Shown here: positions 10,571-19,045 of the stretch, in pieces
Layout: each line of letters starts with the position of its first letter
Position numbering within the stretch: the first letter of the stretch is position 1
Origin: Brenneria izadpanahii
Lineage (GTDB): Bacteria > Pseudomonadota > Gammaproteobacteria > Enterobacterales > Enterobacteriaceae
Length of the DNA stretch: 64,000 nucleotides
Reading direction: 5' to 3'
NCBI RefSeq assembly: GCF_017569925.1
Contig: NZ_CP050854.1
Location: 1,984,001 to 2,048,000 of the forward strand
The notes under the pieces: model-generated
Databases searched by the model: none
What the model was told of the DNA's origin: nothing
The model's input: the letters and a program-made list of their open reading frames with translations, nothing else
Made by a program: the position numbers and the translations under genes

Positions 10571-11884
10571 TCAGACCCGGCTGCCCCACAGATCGTATTC
10601 GTCCGCATGCTCTATTTTTACGCTAATGATATCGCCGACCTTAACGTTGGTTTCTCCGTTCAGATAAACCGCGCCGTCGATCTCCGGCGCATCGGCCATG
10701 CTGCGGCCAATCGCGCCTTCATCATCGACTTCATCAATCAACACCAGCAACCGGCGACCAATTTTTTCCTGTAGGCGCTGTGCGGAGATAACTTGCTGAA
10801 GCTGCATGAAACGATGATAACGTTCTTCTTTTATCTCTTCCGGCACCTGATCGGGCAACTGATTGGCCGCGGCGCCCTCCACCGGGCTGTATTTGAAACA
10901 GCCGACACGATCCAGTCTGGCTTCTTGCAGGAAATCCAGCAGCATCTGGAAATCCTCTTCCGTTTCACCAGGGAAGCCGACGATAAACGTCGACCGTAAT
11001 GTCAGTTCCGGGCAGATTTGCCGCCAGCGTTTGATGCGTTCCAGCGTTTTTTCGATCGCGCCCGGACGTTTCATCAGCTTGAGGATGCGGGGGCTGGCGT
11101 GCTGTAAAGGAATATCCAGATACGGCAGGATTTTCCCTTCGGCCATCAGCGGAATGACATCGTCCACGTGCGGATAGGGGTAAACGTAATGCAAACGAAC
11201 CCACGCGCCCAGCGAAGCAAGCTGTTCGCACAGGCTGACCATACTGGTTTTGACCGGTTGCCCGTTCCAGAAACCGGTACGTTGCTTAACATCGGCGCCG
11301 TAGGCGGAGGTATCCTGGGAGATCACCAGCAATTCTTTGACGCCGGAATCGACCAGCCGTTTCGCTTCATCCAGCACCGAACCGATCGGGCGGCTATCCA
11401 GATCGCCACGCATGGATGGAATAATGCAGAACGTGCAGCGATGGTTGCAGCCTTCCGATATTTTCAAGTAGGCGTAATGACGCGGCGTCAGCTTTACGCC
11501 CTGGGCTGGCACCAGGCTGGTGAACGGATTGTGTTCCGGTTTGGGAACATATTGATGTACGTGCGACAACACCTGTTCGTAGCTGTGAGGGCCGGTGATT
11601 TCCAACACTTTGGGATGAACTTCCCGGATTTGATTCTCCTTCGCGCCCAGACAGCCGGTGACGATAACCTTGCCATTTTCATTCAGCGCTTCACCGATGG
11701 CTTCCAGCGATTCCTGAACGGCGCTGTCAATAAAACCACAGGTATTGACGATCACCAGTTCGGCGTCGTTGTAGCGCGGCACCACCTGATAACCTTCAGT
11801 ACGTAATTCGGTCAGGATCCTCTCGGAGTCCACCAGATTTTTCGGGCAGCCGAGTGAAACGAATCCAATTCGTGGTTGTTGCAT
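10571..11884 (-). CDS. rimO: Ribosomal protein S12 methylthiotransferase
   Basis: 437 aa radical-SAM enzyme that methylthiolates Asp88 of ribosomal protein S12. It has the three-Cys N-terminal MTTase domain ([29 protein letters not shown]), the radical-SAM CxxxCxxC in GCNHRCTFC (about residues 146-154) and a C-terminal TRAM domain that binds substrate. Two [4Fe-4S] clusters are expected. It is the first gene of the ancestral rimO-ycaD block. Upstream of its start is the AT-rich island. Confidence 0.97.
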   Translation of the reverse strand: MQQPRIGFVSLGCPKNLVDSERILTELRTEGYQVVPRYNDAELVIVNTCGFIDSAVQESLEAIGEALNENGKVIVTGCLGAKENQIREVHPKVLEITGPHSYEQVLSHVHQYVPKPEHNPFTSLVPAQGVKLTPRHYAYLKISEGCNHRCTFCIIPSMRGDLDSRPIGSVLDEAKRLVDSGVKELLVISQDTSAYGADVKQRTGFWNGQPVKTSMVSLCEQLASLGAWVRLHYVYPYPHVDDVIPLMAEGKILPYLDIPLQHASPRILKLMKRPGAIEKTLERIKRWRQICPELTLRSTFIVGFPGETEEDFQMLLDFLQEARLDRVGCFKYSPVEGAAANQLPDQVPEEIKEERYHRFMQLQQVISAQRLQEKIGRRLLVLIDEVDDEGAIGRSMADAPEIDGAVYLNGETNVKVGDIISVKIEHADEYDLWGSRV

Positions 11885-12807
11885 GTTATTTGCTCACAAT
11901 TCATTCAAAAAAGAAAAACCGCAGGATTCTACACCATAGTTGTTGCGCCTTATAGTCACAGTTTAAAACTTGACGCGATGACTATGTTGATATCTGGTCT
12001 GCTCATCGCAAGATGTTAAAAAGGCTGCCTGGAATGGCGGCTTCCGGTAGCATCTTGGAAAACATAGTTAATGTATTATTAGCAGTTTATCCCAACTTGA
12101 GATAGTTGTTTTTTGCATGGCTATTATTACTGAGGAAATAATGTACTAGATATAACGAAAATATATATAACCACATTGGGATTTACTCGCGTCATATCTA
12201 TGATAAACGATGTTTCATGAAAAAAATATAAAGTGGATGGAGGTTGTTACAGTAACGAATAGTCTAAAATTAAATAAAATATCGCATACCACTGCTATTC
12301 ATAATATAGTAATTAATGCATATATCCCTATTGATATTGCATAATGTACGAAAATAGGAACCCATGATTCTGTTGTAAATAAAAATTTTATTATTTCACC
12401 AGAGTAAGGACGTAAGTTAACAAAATATCCTTATTTTAAAAATAAGGATAAGTTATTTTTTTTGCTGGCAAATTTTTTGTGAATGGTTAATTTATTCAAG
12501 TGTAAATTAATTTGGTGTCCGTAGTTCAGTTTTTATACCCTAGTTTGGAAATTAAAATTTAACAAAAATGAATTTATACTCTTATTCCGTATTTATATTA
12601 AATTTTGCTTTTATAAGAATATAATAAAATATATCTATTAATATTAAAGATAACCGGATTGGTCGAACGGTCTAACTTTGTTAATTAATAATTTACACTG
12701 CAATTATTATCAGGTAATTATAATGATTTAGGCTAAATGGATATTGACAATATTAATGCATATTTTAATATGGCTAGGCAGGTATTCACTACTAATTGGA
12801 TGATAAT
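11885..12807. other. AT-rich intergenic part of the genomic island, no intact gene
   Basis: The first 50 to 100 bases hold the rimO promoter. From about 12050 the base composition falls far below that of the flanking genes, with long A/T runs in every line. No open frame longer than about 50 codons shows family resemblance. The stretch holds a hairpin at 12426-12463 and the upstream region of the effector gene at 12808. This is where E. coli has bssR (yliH). The composition suggests foreign DNA of the kind usually silenced by H-NS. Confidence 0.7.
12426..12463 (+). terminator. AT-rich palindromic hairpin with T-run
   Basis: A perfect 12-bp inverted repeat (12426-12437 with 12439-12450, one-base spacer), then AGTTA and eight T. 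The shape fits a factor-independent terminator reading rightwards, but no gene ends just upstream. It may be a leftover from lost genes or an extruding palindrome. Confidence 0.45.
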
Positions 12808-13325
12808 ATGGCATTACATGGAAAGTTTGAGATAAATAACGGTGCCGATTTTTCATTACTAACACTATATGGCGTGGGGGGGGGCAAGCATTCTCTGGTG
12901 ATGGGGCATACCGTAATCAAGGTGGGTGTACTACTATCCCTGACAATGGATCCATACCAGCCGGAAAATACTGGATTGTAGATCGGCCTGCAGGTGGCTT
13001 AGGAACACAGGTACGAACATGGTTCTATGACAAATGGAATTACTATGCAAAGGATATTCCGGTAGGAAGGGGAGAATGGTTCGCCCTCTATCGCGATGAT
13101 GGAAGCATAGATGATTACACATGGATTAATGGTATCAAGCGAGGTAATTTTCGATTGCATCCTGGAACAGTGTCAAAAGGGTGCATAACACTACGAACTA
13201 TCACTGATTTTCAGATTATACGAAATAACCTGTTACGGACTTCCATGGTTCCCGTTCGCTCCACTAGCCTAATGGCTTATGGTTCTATTGAAGTATTTGC
13301 TCATGGGGATAAATGTCTGGTATGA
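12808..13325 (+). pseudogene. Tlde1-like T6SS L,D-transpeptidase effector (DUF2778), frameshifted in a G9 run
   Basis: The ATG at 12808 reads MALHGKFEINNGADFSLLTLYG and then enters nine G (12876-12884). In the present frame the product stops at 12981 after 57 residues. In the +2 frame the rest of the family is intact: AFSGDGAYRNQGG, IPAGKYWIVDRPAGG, EWFALYRDDGSIDD and the catalytic His/Cys block FRLHPGTVSKGCITL. Ten G would give a 172-residue protein, the normal size. Tlde1 proteins are type VI secretion effectors that cut or exchange D-amino acids on peptidoglycan tetrapeptides in the periplasm of rival cells. No signal peptide is seen, as expected for a T6SS cargo. Confidence 0.85.
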
Positions 13326-13594
13326 AAATTATACTTTATATTACCTTATTCCTGGTTATTTCAGTACTAGTTGGCGTAGTCATGCCATATGATTTTTTAA
13401 TACGAAATTATATAGTAAGTATCGTAAATATTGACACTGCTATTAAAATAACAGACATTGTGTTGGGCGGAGATCCTGAGCCATACGATGGACTTACTTT
13501 TATAATAGGTTTAATAATCAACTGTATAGTTTCGGTGTTATTATGTTGTGTTATTATGAATATATGGAGAAGATTAAAGTTATCAAGTAAATAA
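13322..13594 (+). CDS. Small two-helix membrane protein, probable immunity protein for the Tlde1-like effector
   Basis: 90 aa from the ATG at 13322, which overlaps the effector stop as ATGA, so the pair would be translationally coupled. An in-frame ATG at 13313 is possible. Two hydrophobic helices (about residues 3-23 and 59-80) flank a polar loop of about 35 residues with an acidic GGDPEPYDG. The tail is basic (WRRLKLSSK), so the loop should face the periplasm, where a peptidoglycan-acting toxin would be met. I do not recognise the sequence family. Assignment as immunity protein rests on position and topology. AT-rich like its partner. Confidence 0.6.
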   Translation: MKIILYITLFLVISVLVGVVMPYDFLIRNYIVSIVNIDTAIKITDIVLGGDPEPYDGLTFIIGLIINCIVSVLLCCVIMNIWRRLKLSSK

Positions 13595-13598
13595 TTGA

Positions 13599-14032
13599 GG
13601 TGATGCGTTTGAGCTGTAGGTTTGTGTAAAATGCGCTTTTCATCTGATTATCCTATTATGACAAAGATTTCTGTTGCTTGTCGATACTGTGGTCAAACGC
13701 ATCCGGTACGCAGATATGGCGCTGGCCGTGCCGGATATTTGCGTTTTCGTTGTCTTGAATGGCGTAAAAGCTTTCAATTTGAGTATGTCTACGAGGCCTC
13801 ATGAGCCCGGTGCAAAAGATCAAATGGTCGATACGGAGATGAATGTTTCCGGGAGCAGAGATACGTACGAACACTCAAAGTCGGCATCAATGCAATCACC
13901 GAACGTTAAAAACTCATGCATTAAACGGCTGGCAAGAAAAACAATGTGTTTTCCCGGTTCATTTGAAGTCTATGAAAAAGCGATCGGGGCGTATGTTGAA
14001 AAACAGCGTTACAACTGATTGGAGTCATGACC
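13599..14032 (+). mobile_element. IS1-family insertion sequence, internally deleted remnant
   Basis: The left end (13599) begins GGTGATGCGTTTGAGCTG. The right end, read on the minus strand from 14032, begins GGTCATGACTCCAATCAGT. Both follow the IS1 terminal inverted repeat pattern (GGTGATG / GGTAATGACTCCAA). The element spans 434 bp against about 770 bp for a complete IS1. The coding region matches IS1 InsA/InsB at both ends, but the middle, with the DDE catalytic core, is gone. It sits 4 bases after the putative immunity gene. I see no clear target-site duplication. Confidence 0.75.
13658..14019 (+). pseudogene. Broken IS1 transposase (InsA N-terminus plus InsB C-terminus)
   Basis: The ATG at 13658 opens an InsA-like zinc-finger domain: VACRYCGQTHPVRRYGAG, then LRFRCLEWRKSFQFEYVYEA. 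One of the usual Cys residues of the second pair is replaced (CLEW). A stop follows at 13802-13804. Other frames continue the family: RTLKVGINAITER near 13870 (the InsA helix-turn-helix), then KRLARKTMCFPGSFEVYEKA and IGAYVEKQRYN up to 14019 (the InsB C-terminus). At least two frame changes and a deletion of roughly 330 bp make it inactive. Confidence 0.75.
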
Positions 14033-14193
14033 ATTTTCCTCTTATCAATAGAAAAATACACTCGTTATACACCGTTATTATTGTTCCCCTGATCCTTCTT
14101 TTCTTCAATAAATGTAAACCTGCCGCCGTTTTTTTGCACAAATATCACTCGACGCCTAGAGTTACAGAACTTCTGTTGAGTGGAGACAACGCG

Positions 14194-15348
14194 ATGCCTC
14201 GTAACTCGTCGCCTGACGACTCTTCGTTATCGTCACGCTTGAGCCGCCTGTTATTAAGCGGCGCGGCATTGTTGCTTTCAGTTTCAGCTTCCCTGTTCGC
14301 CGCGCCGCTCAAGGTAACGGAATTGCAGGATAAACTCGATCATCCGTGGTCGCTGGCCTTTTTGCCGGACGATCAAGGGCTATTGATTACCGAGCGAGCC
14401 GGAAATCTGCGCCGCTGGCTACCGGGCGTTGGGCTTTCCGCGCCGATTGCCGGGGTTCCCCGCGTATATGCCAGATCGCAGGGCGGGCTGCTTGAAGTGA
14501 CGTTGTCGCCTGATTTCGCGCAAAGCCGGCGCATTTATTTGAGTTTTGCCGAGGAAGGCAGTGATGGAAAAGCCGGAACGGCCGTCGGCTATGGCCGCCT
14601 GTCGGACGATTATACGCAACTGGAGAATTTCACGGTTTTCTTCCGTCAGGAGCCCAAACTTTCTACCGGCAATCATTTTGGCGGCAAACTGCAGTTTGAT
14701 CGTCAGGGATATCTGTTTATTGCGCTAGGCGAGAATAACCAACGACCGACGGCGCAGGATCTGGACAAGCTACAGGGCAAAATCGTCCGTCTGACCGCGG
14801 AAGGGCAAGTTCCGCCGGATAATCCGCTGGTTAACCGCCCCAACGCGCGGCCGGAAATCTGGTCGTACGGCCATCGCAACCCGCAGGGCATAGCGATTAA
14901 TCCGTGGTCCGGCGCGCTGTGGGAGAATGAGCATGGCCCGCGGGGCGGCGATGAGATAAATATTCCCCAAGCCGGAGAAAACTACGGTTGGCCGATAGCG
15001 ACCTACGGCATTAACTATTCCGGGGAGAAAATTCCTGAAGCCAAAGGCGGGCAGGTGGCCGGGATGGCGGATCCGATTTTTTACTGGCAAAAATCCCCGG
15101 CCGTTAGCGGCATGGCGTTCTATAACAGCGACCGGTTTCCGCAGTGGAAAAACTCGCTGTTTATTGGCGCGTTGGCCGAACGGAATCTGATCCGATTGAC
15201 GCTGGACGGCGATAGCGTTGCGGCGGAAGAACGTTTATTGACTGAACGCAACGAACGTATCCGCGAAGTACGACTGGGGCCGGACGGCTATATCTATTTG
15301 CTGACCGATCACGATAACGGCAAGCTGTTGCAAGTAGGGCCGGAATAA
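14194..15348 (+). CDS. yliI: PQQ-dependent aldose sugar dehydrogenase-like protein
   Basis: 384 aa secreted beta-propeller of the soluble glucose/sorbosone dehydrogenase family. E. coli YliI is a calcium- and PQQ-dependent aldose dehydrogenase in the periplasm. Residues to about 34 form a signal peptide (LLLSGAALLLSVSASLFA then APLK). Propeller motifs include HPWSLAFLPD, GGLLEVTLSPDF, FALGENNQR-like FIALGENNQR, and GHRNPQGIAINP / NEHGPRGGDEIN, which carry PQQ- and Ca-binding residues in relatives. The frame is open far upstream through the IS1 remnant. The ATG at 14194 was chosen because GGAGA lies just before it and the signal peptide starts there. Confidence 0.9.
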   Translation: MPRNSSPDDSSLSSRLSRLLLSGAALLLSVSASLFAAPLKVTELQDKLDHPWSLAFLPDDQGLLITERAGNLRRWLPGVGLSAPIAGVPRVYARSQGGLLEVTLSPDFAQSRRIYLSFAEEGSDGKAGTAVGYGRLSDDYTQLENFTVFFRQEPKLSTGNHFGGKLQFDRQGYLFIALGENNQRPTAQDLDKLQGKIVRLTAEGQVPPDNPLVNRPNARPEIWSYGHRNPQGIAINPWSGALWENEHGPRGGDEINIPQAGENYGWPIATYGINYSGEKIPEAKGGQVAGMADPIFYWQKSPAVSGMAFYNSDRFPQWKNSLFIGALAERNLIRLTLDGDSVAAEERLLTERNERIREVRLGPDGYIYLLTDHDNGKLLQVGPE

Positions 15349-15356
15349 CAGGAAAC

Positions 15357-15380
15357 GACAGGCGCCCAGCGGCGCCTGTC
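15357..15380. terminator. Hairpin between convergent yliI and gstB
   Basis: Perfect 10-bp GC-rich stem (15357-15366 with 15371-15380) with a CAGC loop. There is no real T-run on the plus side and a short GTTTCC on the minus side, so termination strength is uncertain. Confidence 0.55.
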
Positions 15381-15383
15381 AGC

Positions 15384-16001
15384 TCAGGATAACGGTATCA
15401 TTACGTGTTGTTGGTAAGCCGGCCGCTCGCTTAATTGCCGATACCAGCGCTCCAGATTGGGGCGCGGCTGAGGTTCGATGGGCATGTTAAGCCAGCCATA
15501 GACAACGCAGCCCAGCGGAATGTCGCCGATGCCGAATTGGTCGCCCGATAGCCACGGTTGGTTCGCCAGAGCCGCATCGACAATGCCGAGCAGCCGCTCG
15601 CATTCCATTATCGCTTTTTCCACCGATGCCATATCTCGGTTTTCCGGTTTGGTCCGCACCAGATTAAACAACGCCACGCTAAACGACGGCATCAGCATCA
15701 TCGTCCAGTCCATCCATTTCTCGGCGCTGGCCCGCGCGCCGGCATCTGCGATATATAGCGAGCCGTCTCCGTATTGCGCGGCCAGATAACGCACGATAGT
15801 GTTTGATTCCCACAGCACCAGTTCACCGTCTTGTAAACAGGGGATCAGTCCGTTGGGGTTCATCGCCAGATAGTCCGCATCGTGGTTGCGGCCGAATTGC
15901 CCGCCGGCCGGGATATGCTGGTAAGGCAGCGCCAATTCCGCAGCACACCAAAGCACTTTCTTAACGTTGGTTGAATTGTCACGACCCCAAATCGTTATCA
16001 T
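15384..16001 (-). CDS. gstB: Glutathione S-transferase (GstB/YliJ)
   Basis: 205 aa with the N-terminal thioredoxin-like GST domain (MITIWGRDNSTNVKKVLW; the Ser/Asn pair after the first strand is the usual glutathione contact) and ESNTIVRYLAAQYG at its end. An all-helical C-terminal domain follows. It matches E. coli YliJ/GstB, which acts on haloacetates and related electrophiles. Convergent with yliI, as in E. coli. Confidence 0.92.
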   Translation of the reverse strand: MITIWGRDNSTNVKKVLWCAAELALPYQHIPAGGQFGRNHDADYLAMNPNGLIPCLQDGELVLWESNTIVRYLAAQYGDGSLYIADAGARASAEKWMDWTMMLMPSFSVALFNLVRTKPENRDMASVEKAIMECERLLGIVDAALANQPWLSGDQFGIGDIPLGCVVYGWLNMPIEPQPRPNLERWYRQLSERPAYQQHVMIPLS

Positions 16002-16163
16002 TTAGAACCTCGTCATACACGCTACAGAAAGAAGGATATGGAACAGTTAGACTACACGCTGAATGATAGATGCGAAATAATGATATGCCTTTTTAATCTT
16101 TATGATTTAACTTGTTACTCTCAATAATGACGGAAAGCCGTGTTTAGACAGGAAATATATTCA

Positions 16164-17009
16164 ATGAAATTGACGCATTCTCTTCGTGCAACGTTAGGTA
16201 TCGCGCTGCTGGCCGCCGGGATCCAACTGGCTTGCGCCAGCAGCGATCCGCAAACTATCGTATTCGGCGTGGCGCCGGGGCCTTATGGCGATATGGTCAA
16301 TCAGGCGATTAAACCTGAACTGACGAAGAAAGGTTATAAGGTGGTGGTTCGTGAATTTAGCGATTATGTTCAGCCTAACCTTGCGCTCGCCAACGGCAGT
16401 ATTGACGCCAATCTGTTTCAGCATTCGCTGTATCTGGAAAAATTCGCCGCCGATAAGAATCTGAAAATCAGCAGACTGATTATCGTTCCTACGGCGAGCA
16501 TGGGACTTTATTCCCATAAAATCAAATCATTGGATGAGTTGAAAAAGGGCGATGTCATCACCTTATCGAATGATGCGACCAACCTGGCGCGCGGTTTGCG
16601 GTTTCTGCAATCGCTGGGCCTGATCACCATCAAGCCCGATATCGATCCAACCAAAGCATCGGAAAAAGATATTGTCGAAAATCCGCGCGGCCTGGTGTTC
16701 AAACCGTTGGAAGCGGCGCAACTGCCCAGAACGCTGGATAGCGTGACCGCTTCGCTGGTTAATGGTAATTTTGCCTTTGCGGCGGGGCTGAAGCTTTCGA
16801 CTGCGATCAAGCTGGAAACGCTGGATGAAAATCTGAAGAACGTGATTGCGGTGCGGACAGAGGATCTGGACAAGCCGTTTGTCAAAGATACCAAAGCCGT
16901 CGTTGAATCGCCCGCCTATGCCGCGGTGATTAACCAACCGGGCTCAATGTTCAGTGAATTCCAGAAACCAGAATGGATGCAGGCGAAAACGCCAGCTCCC
17001 GCCCAGTAA
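16164..17009 (+). CDS. MetQ/NlpA-family substrate-binding protein of a methionine-type ABC importer
   Basis: 281 aa. Residues 1-26 form a signal peptide, followed by the NlpA fold (IVFGVAPGPYGDMVNQAIKP, then DYVQPNLALANGSIDANLFQH). MetQ proteins are normally lipoproteins. Here the only candidate Cys lies in GIQLACASSD, which lacks a good lipobox (Leu at -2 and Gln at -3), so cleavage by signal peptidase I after LACA is as likely. The ATG at 16164 with AGGA upstream is preferred over one at 16140. It is first in a Q-N-I operon, the reverse of the E. coli metNIQ order. The substrate may be methionine or a derivative. Confidence 0.85.
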   Translation: MKLTHSLRATLGIALLAAGIQLACASSDPQTIVFGVAPGPYGDMVNQAIKPELTKKGYKVVVREFSDYVQPNLALANGSIDANLFQHSLYLEKFAADKNLKISRLIIVPTASMGLYSHKIKSLDELKKGDVITLSNDATNLARGLRFLQSLGLITIKPDIDPTKASEKDIVENPRGLVFKPLEAAQLPRTLDSVTASLVNGNFAFAAGLKLSTAIKLETLDENLKNVIAVRTEDLDKPFVKDTKAVVESPAYAAVINQPGSMFSEFQKPEWMQAKTPAPAQ

Positions 17010-17108
17010 ACGCGGACCGGTAATAACGGCAATCAACGTGTTTTATTGGTCTGGCCGGTCTGTGACCGGCTTTCTTTTTTTTCCGCTTATGCCAGGAGTT
17101 TGCGGATA

Positions 17109-18125
17109 ATGATTCAGTTAGAGGATGTTTGTGTTGACTTCCCGCAGGGGAAGCAACAGGGAAATCGAGCCGTTGATAATGTGACGCTGCATATCAAACC
17201 GGGAGAGGTTTTCGGCATAGTGGGGACCAGCGGCGCGGGGAAAAGTACGCTGCTGCGGACGATTAACGTGTTGCAGCGTCCCACGGCCGGCGTCGTTCGG
17301 GTCAATGGCGTCAAGGTCAACGATTTGCAAGGCAAAAGCCTGCGCGAGCAGCGCCAGAAAATCGGCATGATCTTCCAGCATTTTAATTTGATGCAGACGC
17401 GCACCGTGGCGGAAAACGTTGCGTTTAGCCTGAAGTCGGCGGGAAAATCCAGCGCTGAAATCGCCCAGCGGGTGCCGGAGATTCTTAATCTGGTCGGATT
17501 GAGCGATAAGGCGCGGGCGTACCCTTCCCAGCTTAGCGGGGGACAAAAACAGCGGGTGGGGATTGCCAGAGCCATAGCCAATCACCCGGAAGTGCTGTTG
17601 TGCGACGAACCGACTTCAGCGCTTGATCTGGATACCTCGGCGGCAATCCTCGCGTTGCTCAAAGAAATCAACCAGAAGCTGGGTATCACCATCGTACTGA
17701 TTTCACATGAGATGAGCGTTATCAAGTCGATCTGCGATCGGGTCGCGGTGATGACCGGCGGTAAAGTGGTGGAGCAGGGCGATGTATTTGATGTTTTCGC
17801 TTCGCCGCAACATCCATTTACCCGCCAACTGGTGGCGCATACGCTGAATCTTGAGCTTCCGCCTCGCCTAATGGAGGATTTACAGGGAACGTTGCTGAAA
17901 ATCCTGTTTGTGGGCGATTCTGCGGAACAGCCGGTGTTGTCTGACGTGGCGACCCGCTATGGCGTCTCCGTTAATATTCTGCATGGCAAAATTGAGTATA
18001 TAGGCAATCGCGCATTGGGAATTTTGGTCGCGCTGCTAACCCATCCCGCCGAACCGGAGAAAGTGGCGGAAGCGGTAGCGCACATTCAGGCCAGAACCGC
18101 GCAGGTGGAGGTGTTACATGGCTGA
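17109..18125 (+). CDS. MetN-type ABC transporter ATP-binding protein
   Basis: 338 aa. Walker A is GTSGAGKST (about residue 41), signature LSGGQKQRVGIARAI (about residue 142), Walker B VLLCDEPTSALD. A C-terminal NIL domain (about residues 265-338) is typical of MetN, where it binds methionine and shuts off transport. Start at 17109 with an AGGAG site about 10 bases upstream; the frame is open to 17046 but that part is not conserved. It overlaps the permease gene by 8 bases. Because order and neighbours differ from the standard met operon, it is probably a second methionine-family importer. Confidence 0.88.
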   Translation: MIQLEDVCVDFPQGKQQGNRAVDNVTLHIKPGEVFGIVGTSGAGKSTLLRTINVLQRPTAGVVRVNGVKVNDLQGKSLREQRQKIGMIFQHFNLMQTRTVAENVAFSLKSAGKSSAEIAQRVPEILNLVGLSDKARAYPSQLSGGQKQRVGIARAIANHPEVLLCDEPTSALDLDTSAAILALLKEINQKLGITIVLISHEMSVIKSICDRVAVMTGGKVVEQGDVFDVFASPQHPFTRQLVAHTLNLELPPRLMEDLQGTLLKILFVGDSAEQPVLSDVATRYGVSVNILHGKIEYIGNRALGILVALLTHPAEPEKVAEAVAHIQARTAQVEVLHG

Positions 18126-18777
18126 TTTATGGATCGATCTGGTCGCGGCATTCGGTGAAACATTCCAGATGGTCGGTATTTCAACGCTGTTTGCGATAAT
18201 CGGCGGGTTGCCGTTGGGTTTCCTGATCTATGTTACCGATCGTCACCTGTTTTGGGAGAACCGGGCGGTATATCTGTTCAGCACCGTGCTGGTGAATATC
18301 ATTCGGTCTATTCCGTTTGTGATTTTGCTGGTGCTGTTGCTGCCGCTAACGCAGATTCTGTTAGGCAATACCATTGGGCCGGTGGCGGCGGCGGTGCCGA
18401 TGTCGGTGGCGGCCATTGCATTCTATGCCCGCTTGGTGGATAGCGCGCTGCGCGAAGTGGAGCCCGGTATTATTGAGGCGGCCGAAGCCTTTGGCGCCAG
18501 CCCGATGCGTATTATCTGCACCGTATTATTGCCGGAGGCCAAAGCCGGTTTATTACGCGGACTAACCATTACGCTGGTCAGCCTTATCGGATACTCGGCC
18601 ATGGCGGGCATCGTCGGCGGCGGCGGCGTCGGCGATCTGGCGATCCGCTTTGGTTACTATCGTTATGAAACCGAGGTTATGATTATCACCGTTATCGCGT
18701 TGGTCATTCTGGTTCAGATTGTACAAACGCTGGGTGATTGGCTGTCGAAACGGGCTGATAAGCGCGAACGCCGCTGA
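18118..18777 (+). CDS. MetI-type ABC transporter permease
   Basis: 219 aa with five or six membrane segments and the binding-protein-dependent transport signature EAAEAFGASPMRIICTVLLPEA (the EAA loop, about residues 119-140) that docks on MetN. The GGGGVGDLAIRFGYYRYE stretch is characteristic of MetI. It is the last gene of the three-gene operon, starting inside the end of the ATPase gene. Confidence 0.9.
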   Translation: MADLWIDLVAAFGETFQMVGISTLFAIIGGLPLGFLIYVTDRHLFWENRAVYLFSTVLVNIIRSIPFVILLVLLLPLTQILLGNTIGPVAAAVPMSVAAIAFYARLVDSALREVEPGIIEAAEAFGASPMRIICTVLLPEAKAGLLRGLTITLVSLIGYSAMAGIVGGGGVGDLAIRFGYYRYETEVMIITVIALVILVQIVQTLGDWLSKRADKRERR

Positions 18778-18791
18778 AGATCTTTACCGTA

Positions 18792-18902
18792 TCAATCAAC
18801 ACGCGGCGCCGTATCCGGTGCCGCATCGATCTGTTCGGCCTGGCGTAGCCGGCGCTCTTCCCGTTGTCTGATTTTTTTCTCCGTCCGTAGCCGTTTTTTT
18901 TA
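18792..18902 (-). other. Short charged open stretch, possible C-terminal gene fragment
   Basis: Between metI and dacC, the minus strand has a 35-codon open stretch bounded by two stops. It is very rich in Lys, Arg and Glu (EKKIRQREERRLRQAEQ) and ends DTAPRVD. It begins just after an 8-base A run. It could be the frameshifted tail of a lost gene or chance. The same stretch has an imperfect GC-rich hairpin around 18802-18824. No other gene lies in this gap. Confidence 0.2.
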
Positions 18903-19045
18903 GACCTTTTCGTTTCTTTGATTATTTTTACAAAATGAGTTGTTTCCTTGAGCGGGATGAACGGCTACCTTGGGATGTTGCTAAAGTTTTCGAAACATAT
19001 TGAAAGTTAAATCTTTTAAATGAATTGTGGATATCCGGCGATCTC

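Noticed and set aside
12210..12400. A minus-strand stretch that reads as a hydrophobic protein with one internal stop, like a broken membrane protein
   Set aside because: In DNA this rich in A and T, random translation gives Phe/Ile/Leu-rich sequence; no start site, no family motif.
13843..14193. A 117-codon N-terminal extension of yliI running back through the IS1 remnant
   Set aside because: The extra residues are IS1 sequence in a wrong frame; a good ribosome site and a signal peptide start at 14194.
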